From contig JAZUHB010000015.1 in assembly GCA_045641505.1 (NCBI GenBank), positions 1 to 18,449 on the forward strand: 18,449 bases of DNA, read 5' to 3'. The DNA comes from JAZQNF01 sp045641505. GTDB taxonomy: Bacteria; Bacillota; Clostridia; Lachnospirales; Bianqueaceae. Below, piece by piece: positions 6,836 through 13,991 of this stretch. Position 1 is the stretch's first letter; every line of letters starts with the position of its first letter. Under the pieces are notes generated by a model. That model did not search any database, had not been told where the DNA came from, and saw nothing but the letters and a program-made list of their open reading frames with translations. The position numbers and the translations under genes are program-made.

Positions 6836-7936
6836 TTACACCTCCTCTTTCGCGGCGTTCTTCTTGCGCCAGATCAGCTTGTAGCGGATGAAGAACTCGC
6901 TGCCGATGACGAAGAACAGGATGATGCCCACCACGATGCTGGAGGCGCTGTCGGAGAAGTTGGCGTAGCTGTCGGCGATGAGCCGGGTGCCCTTTTCCAG
7001 CGCGACGATCAGGATCGAGATGAAGATCATGGACAGGGTGTTGAACTTGGCGAGCCAGGCCACGATCAGCGCCGTGAAGCCGTAGCCGCCGGCGGTGGTG
7101 GTGGAGATGGTCTGGTCCTGGCCGGAGACGGTCAGGAAGCCGCAGAGACCGCAGAGCGCGCCGGAGAGGATCATCGTGCGGATGGTGACCTTCTTCACGT
7201 CGATGCCGGCGTAGCGGGCGGTGTTGGTGGACTCGCCGACGACGGCGATCTCGTAGCCCTGCTTCGTCTTGGTCATGTAGAAGTACATCAGCACGGCGAT
7301 GACGAGGATCAGGATGATGCCGATCGTGTAGCGGTGGCCGAGTACCAGCGGGAACCAGCCGGCGCGGGAGGCCTTGTTGAGCTTGCCTAAAGAGGACGCG
7401 ACGCCGCGCCACTTGTTGTAGTAGAAATCGACCAGCTGCATCGCGACGTAGTTCATCATCAGGGTGAACAGCGTCTCGTTGGTGTTGAAGCGGGCCTTGA
7501 AGAAGGCGGGCACGAAGCCCCAGACCATGCCGGCGAGCACGGCGGTGAGCGCCATCAGGATGAAGAGCACGACGGCGGGCACCTTGTCGCCCAGCTTGAC
7601 CATGATGATGGCCGTGCCCAGGGCGCCGGCGAGCACCTGTCCCTCGCCGCCGATGTTCCAGAAGCGCATGCGGAAGGCCGGCGCGAGCGCGACGGCGATC
7701 AGCAAAAGCTTCGTGGCGTAGGCCAGGGTCTCGGCGATGTAGAGGGAGCCGCCGAACGCGCCGCGGAGCATCGTTCCGTACATCGCGATGGGCGAGATTC
7801 CGATGGAAAGGTAGGCAAAGAGCGCGCAGACGAGCAGCGCGAGCACGACGGCGATCAGGCGGATCAGCCAGGCGTGCTTCGGGGGCACCAGCTGGCGGAC
7901 GATATGGACCAGAGGTTCTTTTTCTTTATTCTGCAT
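6836..7936 (-). CDS. nupP: Nucleoside ABC importer permease NupP-like
   Basis: First permease of the importer, 366 residues from ATG 7936. It has a cytoplasmic N-terminus and about ten hydrophobic segments. Characteristic motifs are FWNIGGEGQ (92-100) and NTNETLFTLMMNYVA (151-165); AVVGESTNTARYAGI marks the coupling loop. The gene overlaps the end of the ATPase gene. Two in-frame ATGs exist, at 7942 and 7936. The GGAGG in the ATPase tail is 9 nt from 7936 but only 3 nt from 7942, so 7936 is the better start; using 7942 would add MR. It is expected to form the pore as a heterodimer with NupQ. Confidence 0.9.
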   Translation of the reverse strand: MQNKEKEPLVHIVRQLVPPKHAWLIRLIAVVLALLVCALFAYLSIGISPIAMYGTMLRGAFGGSLYIAETLAYATKLLLIAVALAPAFRMRFWNIGGEGQVLAGALGTAIIMVKLGDKVPAVVLFILMALTAVLAGMVWGFVPAFFKARFNTNETLFTLMMNYVAMQLVDFYYNKWRGVASSLGKLNKASRAGWFPLVLGHRYTIGIILILVIAVLMYFYMTKTKQGYEIAVVGESTNTARYAGIDVKKVTIRTMILSGALCGLCGFLTVSGQDQTISTTTAGGYGFTALIVAWLAKFNTLSMIFISILIVALEKGTRLIADSYANFSDSASSIVVGIILFFVIGSEFFIRYKLIWRKKNAAKEEV

Positions 7937-9467
7937 CCTCATTCTCCTCCATGCTGGTCATCCGGAGACCGATCTCCTCTTTGGTAACAGTGCGGGCATC
8001 CAGGATGCCGTTGACGCGGCCGCCGCAGAGGACCAGCACCCGGTCGCAGAGCTCCAGCAGCACGTCCAGGTCCTCGCCGACGTAGACGACGGCGACGCCC
8101 TTTTCCTTCTGCTCGTTCAGCAGATTGTAGATGGTGTACGAGGTATTGATGTCCAGACCGCGGACCGCGTAGGCGGTCATCAGCACGGTGGGCGCCGCGG
8201 CGATCTCACGGCCGACCAGCACCTTCTGGACGTTGCCGCCGGACAGGAGGCTGACGGGAGTCTCCAGCGAGGGCGTCACGACGGCGAGACGCTCGCGGAT
8301 GTCCGCGGCCAGGTCATGCGGCGCCTTGCGGTCGGCGAAAAGGGATTTGCCCCGGCGGTAGGAGCGGAGCATCATGTTCTCGGTCATGTCCATCGCGCCG
8401 ACGAGGCCCATGCCCAGACGGTCCTCGGGGACGAAGGAAAGCTTGACGCCGAGCGCGGAGATCTCGGAGGGACTGCGGCCCACGAGCTCTTCCCGGACGT
8501 CGCTGTCGGGCGGCAGGTAGGTGATCGTGCCGCGCTCCGCCTTCTGCAGACCCGCGATGGCCTCGAGCAGCTCCTTCTGGCCGCTGCCGGCGATACCGGC
8601 GATACCGAGGATCTCGCCGCTGCGGAGCTCGAAGCTCACGTCATGCAGGGCCTCGACGCCCTCCTTGTTGCGGCAGCTGAGCCCTTCGACGACCAGGCGG
8701 GAGTGCATATCGTGGGGAACGGTGCGGCCGATGTTCAGCTCGACCTTCTCGCCCACCATCATCTCGGTGAGCAGCTGCACGTTCGCCTCGGCGGTGTTCA
8801 CGGTGCCGATGTACTTGCCCTTCCGGAGCACGGAAACACGGTCGGAGAGCTCCAGCACCTCGTTCAGTTTATGGGTAATGATGATGACGCACTTGCCGTC
8901 CTCGCGCATCGCGCGGAGCACGTCGAAGAGGCGTCTCGTCTCCTGAGGCGTCAGAACCGCGGTCGGCTCATCCAGGATCAGGATGTTAGCGCCGCGGTAC
9001 AGGACCTTGACGATCTCGAGGGCCTGCTTCTGGGAGACGGTCATGTTGTAGACTTTTTCATTGGGGTCGAGATCGAAGCCGTATTTCGCGCAGATCTCGC
9101 TGACCTTTTCCGCGGCCGCCTTACGGTCGAGCCGCCCTTCCTCCTTCAGGCCGAGAACGACGTTCTCAGCCGCGGTGAAGACGTCCACCAGCTTGAAATG
9201 CTGATGGATCATGCCGATGCCGTTGTCGAAGGCATCCTTGGGGGAACGGATCAGGACCTCCTCACCGTTGACGAAGATGCGGCCCTCGTCAGGGTAGTAG
9301 ATGCCCGCGATCATGTTCATGAGCGTGGTCTTGCCGCTGCCGTTCTCGCCGAGCAGGGACAGGATCTCGCCGTGGTAGCACTCCAGGCTGACGTGGTCGT
9401 TGGCAACGACCTTGCCGCCGAAGGTCTTGGTCAGATTCTCGAGCCGGATGGCCGGAGTTTTAGTCAT
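7926..9467 (-). CDS. nupO: Nucleoside ABC importer ATPase, two nucleotide-binding domains (NupO-like)
   Basis: A 513-residue tandem ATPase. Domain 1 has Walker A GENGSGKT (40-47), Q-loop Q89, signature VSQKQ (144-148), Walker B ILILDEP (162-168) and H199. Domain 2 has GIAGSGQKE (291-299) instead of a true Walker A, as is usual in RbsA/NupO-type proteins, and a good signature LSGGNVQK (408-415). Its Walker B region reads LMTAYAVRGLD (429-439), where the family usually has AAQPTRGLD, an unusual change. ATG 9467 is preferred over an upstream GTG at 9479, because GAGG lies 6 nt before it. It energises import of the nucleoside delivered by the BMP lipoprotein. Confidence 0.92.
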   Translation of the reverse strand: MTKTPAIRLENLTKTFGGKVVANDHVSLECYHGEILSLLGENGSGKTTLMNMIAGIYYPDEGRIFVNGEEVLIRSPKDAFDNGIGMIHQHFKLVDVFTAAENVVLGLKEEGRLDRKAAAEKVSEICAKYGFDLDPNEKVYNMTVSQKQALEIVKVLYRGANILILDEPTAVLTPQETRRLFDVLRAMREDGKCVIIITHKLNEVLELSDRVSVLRKGKYIGTVNTAEANVQLLTEMMVGEKVELNIGRTVPHDMHSRLVVEGLSCRNKEGVEALHDVSFELRSGEILGIAGIAGSGQKELLEAIAGLQKAERGTITYLPPDSDVREELVGRSPSEISALGVKLSFVPEDRLGMGLVGAMDMTENMMLRSYRRGKSLFADRKAPHDLAADIRERLAVVTPSLETPVSLLSGGNVQKVLVGREIAAAPTVLMTAYAVRGLDINTSYTIYNLLNEQKEKGVAVVYVGEDLDVLLELCDRVLVLCGGRVNGILDARTVTKEEIGLRMTSMEENEDAE

Positions 9468-9514
9468 GGTATACCTCACCGGGAATTGCGAATTAGTTCC
9501 GTAAAAAACGCCAT

Positions 9515-9544
9515 AAGGGAAACCGGGTCGCCCCGGTTTCCCTT
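9515..9544 (-). promoter_or_regulatory. Intercistronic hairpin between BMP lipoprotein and ATPase genes
   Basis: A perfect 13-bp stem, AAGGGAAACCGGG with CCCGGTTTCCCTT, has a 4-nt loop. On the minus strand it lies about 22 bp past the lipoprotein stop, and TTTTTT follows only after six bases (ATGGCG). Such a hairpin would attenuate transcription or protect the upstream mRNA, giving more binding protein than ATPase, a common need in importers. Partial termination is inferred. Confidence 0.6.
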
Positions 9545-9566
9545 GGCTGATAATCAGGTCTCTTGC

Positions 9567-10817
9567 TTAGTTCTCAGTAGCGGCCGTCTCGGTGATGCCG
9601 TCGATACGGACATCGAAGTAAGGAGCGGAGCGGAAGGCAGACTCATCGAAGTAGCTGACGCCGTTGGCATCGGTCTTGATGGGGTTGACCTTGGCGCCTT
9701 CGTAGACGCACACGCCGCCGTTGGCCCAGTCATAGTAGGAGAGGTCCACGGTGTAGGTGGTGAGCTGAGCACCGCCGACGGTGAACTTGGAGGTATCGAA
9801 AACGTGGAGGGTACCGTTCTTGATGGCGGCTTCGATGGCGGCAACCTTGTCAGCGGTGCCGGCAGCGCAGGCCTTGCCAAGCTCGGTCAGGTTGACAGCG
9901 CCGTCGCTGTAGCCCTTGGACCAGTCCTGAGGAATGGCGGTGCCGTTCTTCCAGGCGGTCAGCAGCTCGGTGTAGTAAGCAGCCCAGGTGTTGGAGGCGG
10001 AGGTCAGCGCCACGGTGGGAGCATCGCCCAGCATGGACACGTTGTAGCCGACGCTGTAGCAAAGGGTGCCGTTCTTGTTGGCGGCTTCGACGGCAGAGGG
10101 GGCGCCGGCGGAGTCAGCGTGCTGGCCGATGATGCAGCAGCCGGTGCTCATCAGGTACTCGGCGGCAGCGGCTTCCTTATCGAAATCGAACCAGGAGTCG
10201 GTGTACTTGACTTCCATGACGACGTTGGGAACGATGGACTGGATGCCCAGGAAGAAAGCGGTGTAACCGGAAACGACTTCGGCATAGGGGAAGGCGCCGA
10301 CGTAACCGATCTTGATGTTCTCACCGGCGTAGTTCTTCTCGGTGAGCTGATCCTTGATCTCAGCAAGCTTCAGGCCGGCCACGACGCCGGAGACGTAACG
10401 GGACTCGTAAACCTGGGTGAAGGCGTTGTAGAAGTTCTTCAGGCCGGTGATCGCGGCGTAGTCGCCGGTCATGGACACGAAGCTGACGTTGGGGTTCTCC
10501 TCAGCAACCTCGACCATGAAATCCTGATGGCCGTAGGAGTTGGAGATGACCAGGGTGCAGCCCTGAGCGATCAGTTCCTTGGCAGCGGTGGAGCAGGCAG
10601 AGCTCTCGTCGACCTTCTTCTTGTAAACGATGCGGTCGGAAAGGCCAAGCTTGGCAGCGGCGGCCTCGATGCCGTCCATATGAGCCTTGGTGTAGCCCTC
10701 GGTCTCATCACCGACGAGGATGACGCCGATCTTCTCGACTTCGTCCTTGCAGGCGGTCAGGCTGAAGCAGCCCAGAGCCAGGACGAGGACAAGGATCAAA
10801 GAAGCAACTTTCTTCAT
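9567..10817 (-). CDS. nupN: BMP-family nucleoside-binding lipoprotein (NupN-like)
   Basis: A 416-residue secreted lipoprotein that captures substrate for the NupOPQ importer. Residues 1-22 form a signal peptide with KK, a hydrophobic core and lipobox LTAC; C23 would be lipidated. The Bmp domain (PF02608 type) starts near residue 28 (EKIGVILVGDETEGY) and includes the strand IKIGYVGAFPYAEVVSGY and GQHADSAGAP, both typical of the family. GGAGGG lies about 9 nt before ATG 10817. The 113-bp gap to xpt shows no convincing terminator. An AT-rich segment (TTATTATAAATAATT, minus strand) could be part of a second promoter, but no good -35 accompanies it. Read-through from the riboswitch-controlled xpt promoter is the simplest reading. 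Confidence 0.92.
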   Translation of the reverse strand: MKKVASLILVLVLALGCFSLTACKDEVEKIGVILVGDETEGYTKAHMDGIEAAAAKLGLSDRIVYKKKVDESSACSTAAKELIAQGCTLVISNSYGHQDFMVEVAEENPNVSFVSMTGDYAAITGLKNFYNAFTQVYESRYVSGVVAGLKLAEIKDQLTEKNYAGENIKIGYVGAFPYAEVVSGYTAFFLGIQSIVPNVVMEVKYTDSWFDFDKEAAAAEYLMSTGCCIIGQHADSAGAPSAVEAANKNGTLCYSVGYNVSMLGDAPTVALTSASNTWAAYYTELLTAWKNGTAIPQDWSKGYSDGAVNLTELGKACAAGTADKVAAIEAAIKNGTLHVFDTSKFTVGGAQLTTYTVDLSYYDWANGGVCVYEGAKVNPIKTDANGVSYFDESAFRSAPYFDVRIDGITETAATEN

Positions 10818-10930
10818 TTGTGATACCCTCCAGAAAAAATTTCTCTAATTATTTATAATAACCTTCGCAACCCGCGGACCGCCTTGCCTCTGAGGGCGCA
10901 GGCCGCAAGCCGCTTGGGATATTACCGAAT

Positions 10931-11512
10931 TCAGTTCTCGCCGACGAAGCGGATGCCGCCGAAATCGTCCATCGCGGCGACGCGCGCCAGCGACTCGACC
11001 CGGTAGCCCTTGGCCTCGAGGAGCGCCCGGCCCTCCTGATAGGACTTTTCCACCAGGATGCCGATGCCCGCCACGGTGCCGCCGGCCTGCTCCACCAGGC
11101 TCGCGAGCCCGAGGGAGGCCTGGCCGTTTGCCAGGAAATCGTCGATGAGGAGTACCCGCTCCCCGGCCTTCAGGTAGTTCTTGGAGACGACCACCTGGTT
11201 CATCACGCCGTGGGTGTAGGAGTAGACGTCCGCGCTGTAGACGCTGCCGTCCAGGTTCTTGGTCTTGCTCTTCTTGGCGAAGACCAGGGGAACGCCGAGC
11301 TTCAGCGCGACGAGCGTCGCGGAAGCGATGCCGGAGGCTTCGACGGTAAGGACCCGGTCGATCGGACCGTCGGAGAAGAGCCGGCAGAACTCGTCCGCGA
11401 GCCGGTCCATCAGACGGACGTCGATCTGATGATTCAGAAAACTGTCGACCTTGAGGATCTCGCCGGGGAGCACGCGCCCCTCCTCGCGGATCCGTTTTTC
11501 CAAAAGTTCCAT
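10931..11512 (-). CDS. xpt: Xanthine phosphoribosyltransferase
   Basis: A 193-residue cytoplasmic purine-salvage enzyme that converts xanthine (and less well guanine) plus PRPP to the nucleotide. Its N-terminus, MELLEKRIREEG, and KVDSFLNHQID (21-31) closely match Bacillus subtilis Xpt. The PRPP-binding loop is LLIDDFLANGQA (121-132), and GYRVESLARV (169-178) is also conserved. The open frame extends 52 codons further upstream, but that part is the leader and part of the riboswitch. ATG 11512 has GGGAGG about 5 nt upstream and gives the standard length. It is the first gene of an inferred operon with the nucleoside importer, under a guanine riboswitch. Confidence 0.95.
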   Translation of the reverse strand: MELLEKRIREEGRVLPGEILKVDSFLNHQIDVRLMDRLADEFCRLFSDGPIDRVLTVEASGIASATLVALKLGVPLVFAKKSKTKNLDGSVYSADVYSYTHGVMNQVVVSKNYLKAGERVLLIDDFLANGQASLGLASLVEQAGGTVAGIGILVEKSYQEGRALLEAKGYRVESLARVAAMDDFGGIRFVGEN

Positions 11513-11527
11513 CGTTCCTCCCAATCG

Positions 11528-11554
11528 AAAAAGCGGAAACCTTCGGTCTCCGCT
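11528..11554 (-). terminator. Ligand-controlled terminator hairpin of the xpt leader (proximal)
   Basis: AGCGGA (11554-11549) and TCCGCT (11537-11532) form a stem, extended by ACC/GGT, followed by TTTTT just before the ribosome-binding site. Directly upstream lies TTCGATAG (11560-11553), complementary to the 3' strand of riboswitch stem P1. CCGACTATCGAA of the aptamer (11663-11652) can pair with TTCGATAGCGG, with one bulged base, and break this hairpin. It is therefore the best candidate for the switched terminator. Confidence 0.65.
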
Positions 11555-11563
11555 ATCGAAAAA

Positions 11564-11601
11564 ACAAAAATAAAACAGAAAAGACGGCTTCCCTGCCGTC
11601 T
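11564..11601 (-). terminator. Upstream terminator hairpin of the xpt leader (distal)
   Basis: AGACGGC/GCCGTCT (11601-11595 and 11588-11582) forms a 7-bp stem with a 6-nt loop, followed by the U-rich run TTTTCTGTTTTATTTTT. This is a strong intrinsic terminator in its own right. It lies between the aptamer and the proximal hairpin, so the leader carries two terminators in series. Confidence 0.7.
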
Positions 11602-11651
11602 CTGTCTTATCGCGCCGCGGGAGGAAACACTGCTTTCTCCGTACAGCTTCG

Positions 11652-11720
11652 TTCGATAGTCGGACCATTTACGGCGGCCCGGTAGAGACTTCAAAACCAT
11701 ATCATTTGATTTATATCGAA
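11652..11720 (-). ncRNA. Guanine-class purine riboswitch aptamer
   Basis: All purine-aptamer landmarks are present on the minus strand. P1 is TTCGATA (11720-11714) with TATCGAA (11658-11652). L2 is GATATGG closed by TCAAA/TTTGA. J2/3 is GTCTCTACC. P3 is CGGGCC/GGTCCG with L3 GCCGTAAAT. J3/1 ends GAC before P1. The C directly before the P1 3' strand corresponds to C74 of the Bacillus subtilis xpt aptamer, which specifies guanine (adenine switches have U). Guanine binding is expected to stabilise P1 and allow termination before xpt. Confidence 0.95.
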
Positions 11721-11742
11721 GGTGTTGTTCAATTGTGATTTC

Positions 11743-11771
11743 ATTATAACGGACGGCTTTGGGACTGTCAA
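11743..11771 (-). promoter_or_regulatory. Consensus sigma-A promoter of the xpt operon
   Basis: TTGACA (11771-11766) and TATAAT (11748-11743) on the minus strand are separated by 17 bp, a full consensus match. Transcription would begin near 11736, just upstream of the riboswitch. Such a strong promoter fits control by attenuation. Confidence 0.92.
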
Positions 11772-11827
11772 TCTGCGGGAATATCAAGAAAAAATTTTGA
11801 AACGAAGGTCCCTTTGTGAAAAATGAA

Positions 11828-11862
11828 CAAAGCGCCCGAAACCCGCTTGTTCAGGCGCTTTG
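11828..11862 (-). terminator. Terminator of the aldose 1-epimerase gene
   Basis: CAAAGCGCC (11828-11836) pairs with GGCGCTTTG (11854-11862), a 9-bp stem. On the minus strand it is followed by TTCATTTTTC. It lies about 50 bp past the epimerase stop and upstream of the xpt promoter. Confidence 0.8.
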
Positions 11863-11914
11863 ACGCATTAAAACGTTACCCGCGAAGCCCGCTTCCGGGG
11901 CCCGGAAAGGCCCC

Positions 11915-12835
11915 TCAGACCGTCTCGAAAAGGTACTCCGCGTACTTGTGATAGTGAGCCTCCTTCCGGAGCACCGGCGAGGGGAAATCCGGCCGGTTCG
12001 GGCTGTCCGGATAGCCCTCGGGCTCCAGCGCGAAGCCCTGCAGCGGATGATGCGGGACGGACAGATACTGCCCGGTGTAAAGCTGCAGCGCCGGGAAATC
12101 GGTCCGCAGGGACATCCTGACGCCGCCCGCCTCCGCCACGGCCACGCCCGGCAGGAAATCCGGGTCGATGATGAAGCAGTGGTCGTAGATCTGCCCGATG
12201 GTGCGGGGCTCCCGGAAATCGAAGTCCTTCACGCAGGGACGCTTCTTCGTGGGGATGAGCTCCGCGTCGGTCTCCAGGTAGCTGCTCGCGGGCAGGCGGA
12301 GCTGCGTGCCCAGGACGGACTCCGAGCCGTCCAGGTTGAAGATCATGTGCGTGGTAGGCGAATAGATCGTATCCTCGTCGCTCTCGCCCTCGAAGTCGAT
12401 CCGAAGCTTCGCTCCGTCGACCGTGTAGGTGACCGCCGCCCGGAGATTGCCGGGATAGCCGTTTTCGCCGTCCGGCGAGAAATAGGTGAAGCGGACCGCC
12501 GCGTCGCCGGTGACCTCCGCCGTCCAGCGACGGGTGTGGAAGCCGGCCGGACCGCCGTGGAGCTGGTTCTTCTTCTCATTCGCGGCGAGCTTGTATTCCC
12601 TGCCGTTCAGCGCGAAGGAGGCGTTCTTGATCCGGTTCGCGAAGCGGCCGACGATATTGCCGGCGTAGGTATTGTGGCTGGCGTACTCCTCCGGCGTGCG
12701 GTAGCCGATGAGGAGCTCCCGCCCCCGGTACTTCAGCGAAAGGCAGGTAGCGCCCAGGGTTGCGACCCAAAGCTCCAGCTCTTCGCTCGCCAGCAGGTAC
12801 TTCTCGTAGCTGCCGAAACTATCCTTCGTGACCAT
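11915..12835 (-). CDS. Aldose 1-epimerase (galactose mutarotase family)
   Basis: A 306-residue cytoplasmic enzyme interconverting alpha and beta anomers of aldoses such as galactose. Family motifs are GRFANRI (63-69), LHGGPAGF (92-99, H93), THMIFNL (162-168, H163 the likely catalytic acid), YDHCF (217-221) and FALEPEGYPDSPN (268-280, E271 the likely base). All catalytic positions are present; the usual THPYFNL reads THMIFNL here. ATG 12835 is preceded by AAAGAGG. It is monocistronic, with its own promoter (12877-12905) and terminator. No sugar-metabolism gene is nearby to narrow the substrate; it could be a general mutarotase. It is transcribed divergently from the Sel1-repeat gene. Confidence 0.93.
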   Translation of the reverse strand: MVTKDSFGSYEKYLLASEELELWVATLGATCLSLKYRGRELLIGYRTPEEYASHNTYAGNIVGRFANRIKNASFALNGREYKLAANEKKNQLHGGPAGFHTRRWTAEVTGDAAVRFTYFSPDGENGYPGNLRAAVTYTVDGAKLRIDFEGESDEDTIYSPTTHMIFNLDGSESVLGTQLRLPASSYLETDAELIPTKKRPCVKDFDFREPRTIGQIYDHCFIIDPDFLPGVAVAEAGGVRMSLRTDFPALQLYTGQYLSVPHHPLQGFALEPEGYPDSPNRPDFPSPVLRKEAHYHKYAEYLFETV

Positions 12836-12876
12836 TTTTTCCTCTTTCCGCGGGAAACCCGCCCGTGATCGTTTCG

Positions 12877-12905
12877 ATTATACCGCGGACGCGAGCGCTT
12901 TACAA
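12877..12905 (-). promoter_or_regulatory. Promoter of the epimerase gene, overlapping the divergent -35
   Basis: On the minus strand TTGTAA (12905-12900) and TATAAT (12882-12877) are separated by 17 bp, with a leader of about 35 nt. The -35 overlaps five of the six bases of the plus-strand -35 at 12899-12904. Confidence 0.75.
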
Positions 12906-12927
12906 GACGGGCGCGAACTGCTACACT
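12899..12927 (+). promoter_or_regulatory. Promoter of the Sel1-repeat gene
   Basis: TTTACA (12899-12904) and TACACT (12922-12927) are separated by 17 bp, giving a leader of about 60 nt. A second -10-like TATGAT lies at 12957-12962 but lacks a good -35. RNA polymerase bound here should exclude binding at the divergent epimerase promoter. Confidence 0.65.
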
Positions 12928-12992
12928 AAGTCCATAATAAAGGACAGAAGCCGCGCTATGATACAATCAGAAAAACGAAAAGGAGAATACAC

Positions 12993-13844
12993 ATGATCTT
13001 CCGGAACAGCAACGATCTTTATCTCGCCGTCGACGAGATCCTTTCCCAGATCCCCGAGGAGCGCTACCCCGAAACGATCGAGGTGCTGAACGAGGATCAC
13101 CACATCTTCCTGGACGACGTCCCCGAGCTCACCGAGGGCGAGCTGATGAGCTTCGCGGAGAAGCTCATGGAGGCGGACCAGACCGAGGCGCTGCTGCCCT
13201 CCGTCTGGCGGCTCCTGCGCGCTCTCTTCGAGGACATGATGGAGAACGGCTCCGACGAGGCGATCGCCGCGGCCGGCACCGACCTCGGCAGCCTCTACTA
13301 CACCGGCCGGGGCGGCGAGCAGTCCTACGCGAAGGCGGTCGAGTGCTACACCGTCGCCGAAGCCCACGGCAGCCGCCAGGCGGGCGAGAACCTGGGCTAC
13401 TGCTACTACTACGGCCGCGACGTCGAGGTCGACTACGAGAAGGCCTTCCACTTCTTCGCGAAGGGCGCCTTCGACGGCCACCTAAACTCGCTCTACAAGA
13501 TCGGCGACATGTACCGCAACGGCTACTACGTGAAGAAGGACCCCTTCGAGGCCTTCTGCATCTACTCCCACTGTCTGGACACCCTCACGGACGAGGCCGT
13601 CCCGCTGGTGGGTGCCGACATCATGCTCCGCATGGGCGACTGTCTCTTCGAGGGCATCGGCACCGCGCCGGACGCCGAGGCCGCCCTCCACTTCTACCAG
13701 CGGGCGGAGCTCCTCTTCTACCGCAAGTACAAGAACGGCGACCCGCTGATCATGGATCAGCTGCAGCACTGCATCAACCGCCAGAGCGAGGCGCGCGTGC
13801 GGATCGCCGCGGAGCTGCCGGATTACAGCTGGCGGAACGAATGA
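12993..13844 (+). CDS. Sel1-like (TPR-type) repeat protein
   Basis: A 283-residue soluble, acidic protein built of about four Sel1-type helical repeats. The clearest are at about 93-127 (LGSLYYTGRGGEQSYAKAVECY), 130-163 (LGYCYYYGRDVEVDYEKAFHFF) and 166-199 (IGDMYRNGYYVKKDPFEAFCIY); a looser one lies at 208-241 (MGDCLFEGIG). Residues 1-80 are helical but carry no repeat. Such repeats bind partner proteins, and no catalytic domain is present. No signal peptide is visible, so it is cytoplasmic. AAGGAG lies 9 nt before ATG 12993. The specific role is unknown. Confidence 0.88.
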   Translation: MIFRNSNDLYLAVDEILSQIPEERYPETIEVLNEDHHIFLDDVPELTEGELMSFAEKLMEADQTEALLPSVWRLLRALFEDMMENGSDEAIAAAGTDLGSLYYTGRGGEQSYAKAVECYTVAEAHGSRQAGENLGYCYYYGRDVEVDYEKAFHFFAKGAFDGHLNSLYKIGDMYRNGYYVKKDPFEAFCIYSHCLDTLTDEAVPLVGADIMLRMGDCLFEGIGTAPDAEAALHFYQRAELLFYRKYKNGDPLIMDQLQHCINRQSEARVRIAAELPDYSWRNE

Positions 13845-13879
13845 GCCGGGCGCCGGAGGGCGCGGAAAAGATACATAAG

Positions 13880-13909
13880 AAAGGCGGAGGCCGATGGGCC
13901 TCCGCCTTT
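13880..13909. terminator. Bidirectional terminator between the Sel1 and metK genes
   Basis: A perfect 13-bp stem, AAAGGCGGAGGCC with its complement, closes on the tetraloop GATG. On the plus strand the A/T end gives CCTTTTCG after the stem; on the minus strand CCTTTCTT. It serves the convergent Sel1 gene for certain and possibly metK as well. Confidence 0.85.
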
Positions 13910-13928
13910 TCGATTCATTCTGTTCGGT

Positions 13929-13982
13929 ATTCTCGTCACACCGCTCCGCCTTTTCGTCATTTCCGTCCATTTTGACGAGAAT
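13929..13982 (-). terminator. Possible long-loop hairpin just after metK
   Basis: ATTCTCGTCA (13929-13938) pairs perfectly with TGACGAGAAT (13973-13982) around a 34-nt loop, starting about 10 bp past the metK-like stop. It lacks a clean T-tract, so it is either a weak terminator or an mRNA 3'-end stem ahead of the terminator at 13880-13909. Confidence 0.4.
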
Positions 13983-13991
13983 CGCTTGCGC

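Noticed and set aside
8316..10823. 835-codon plus-strand open frame opposite the BMP and ATPase genes
   Set aside because: It is antisense to two well-supported genes, has composition typical of a reverse-complement shadow (rich in V, G, A, D and L, no recognisable domain) and is expected in GC-rich DNA. The same applies to the long frames at 3463-5688, 14977-16683 and 16712-18355.
10818..10930. Second promoter or riboswitch before the BMP lipoprotein gene
   Set aside because: There is an AT-rich TTATTATAAATAATT but no acceptable -35 at 16-18 bp, and no known aptamer core could be found.
11513..11668. N-terminal extension of xpt to ATG 11668
   Set aside because: This extra stretch is the riboswitch 3' part and both terminator hairpins. 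The Xpt family start and a strong ribosome-binding site lie at 11512.
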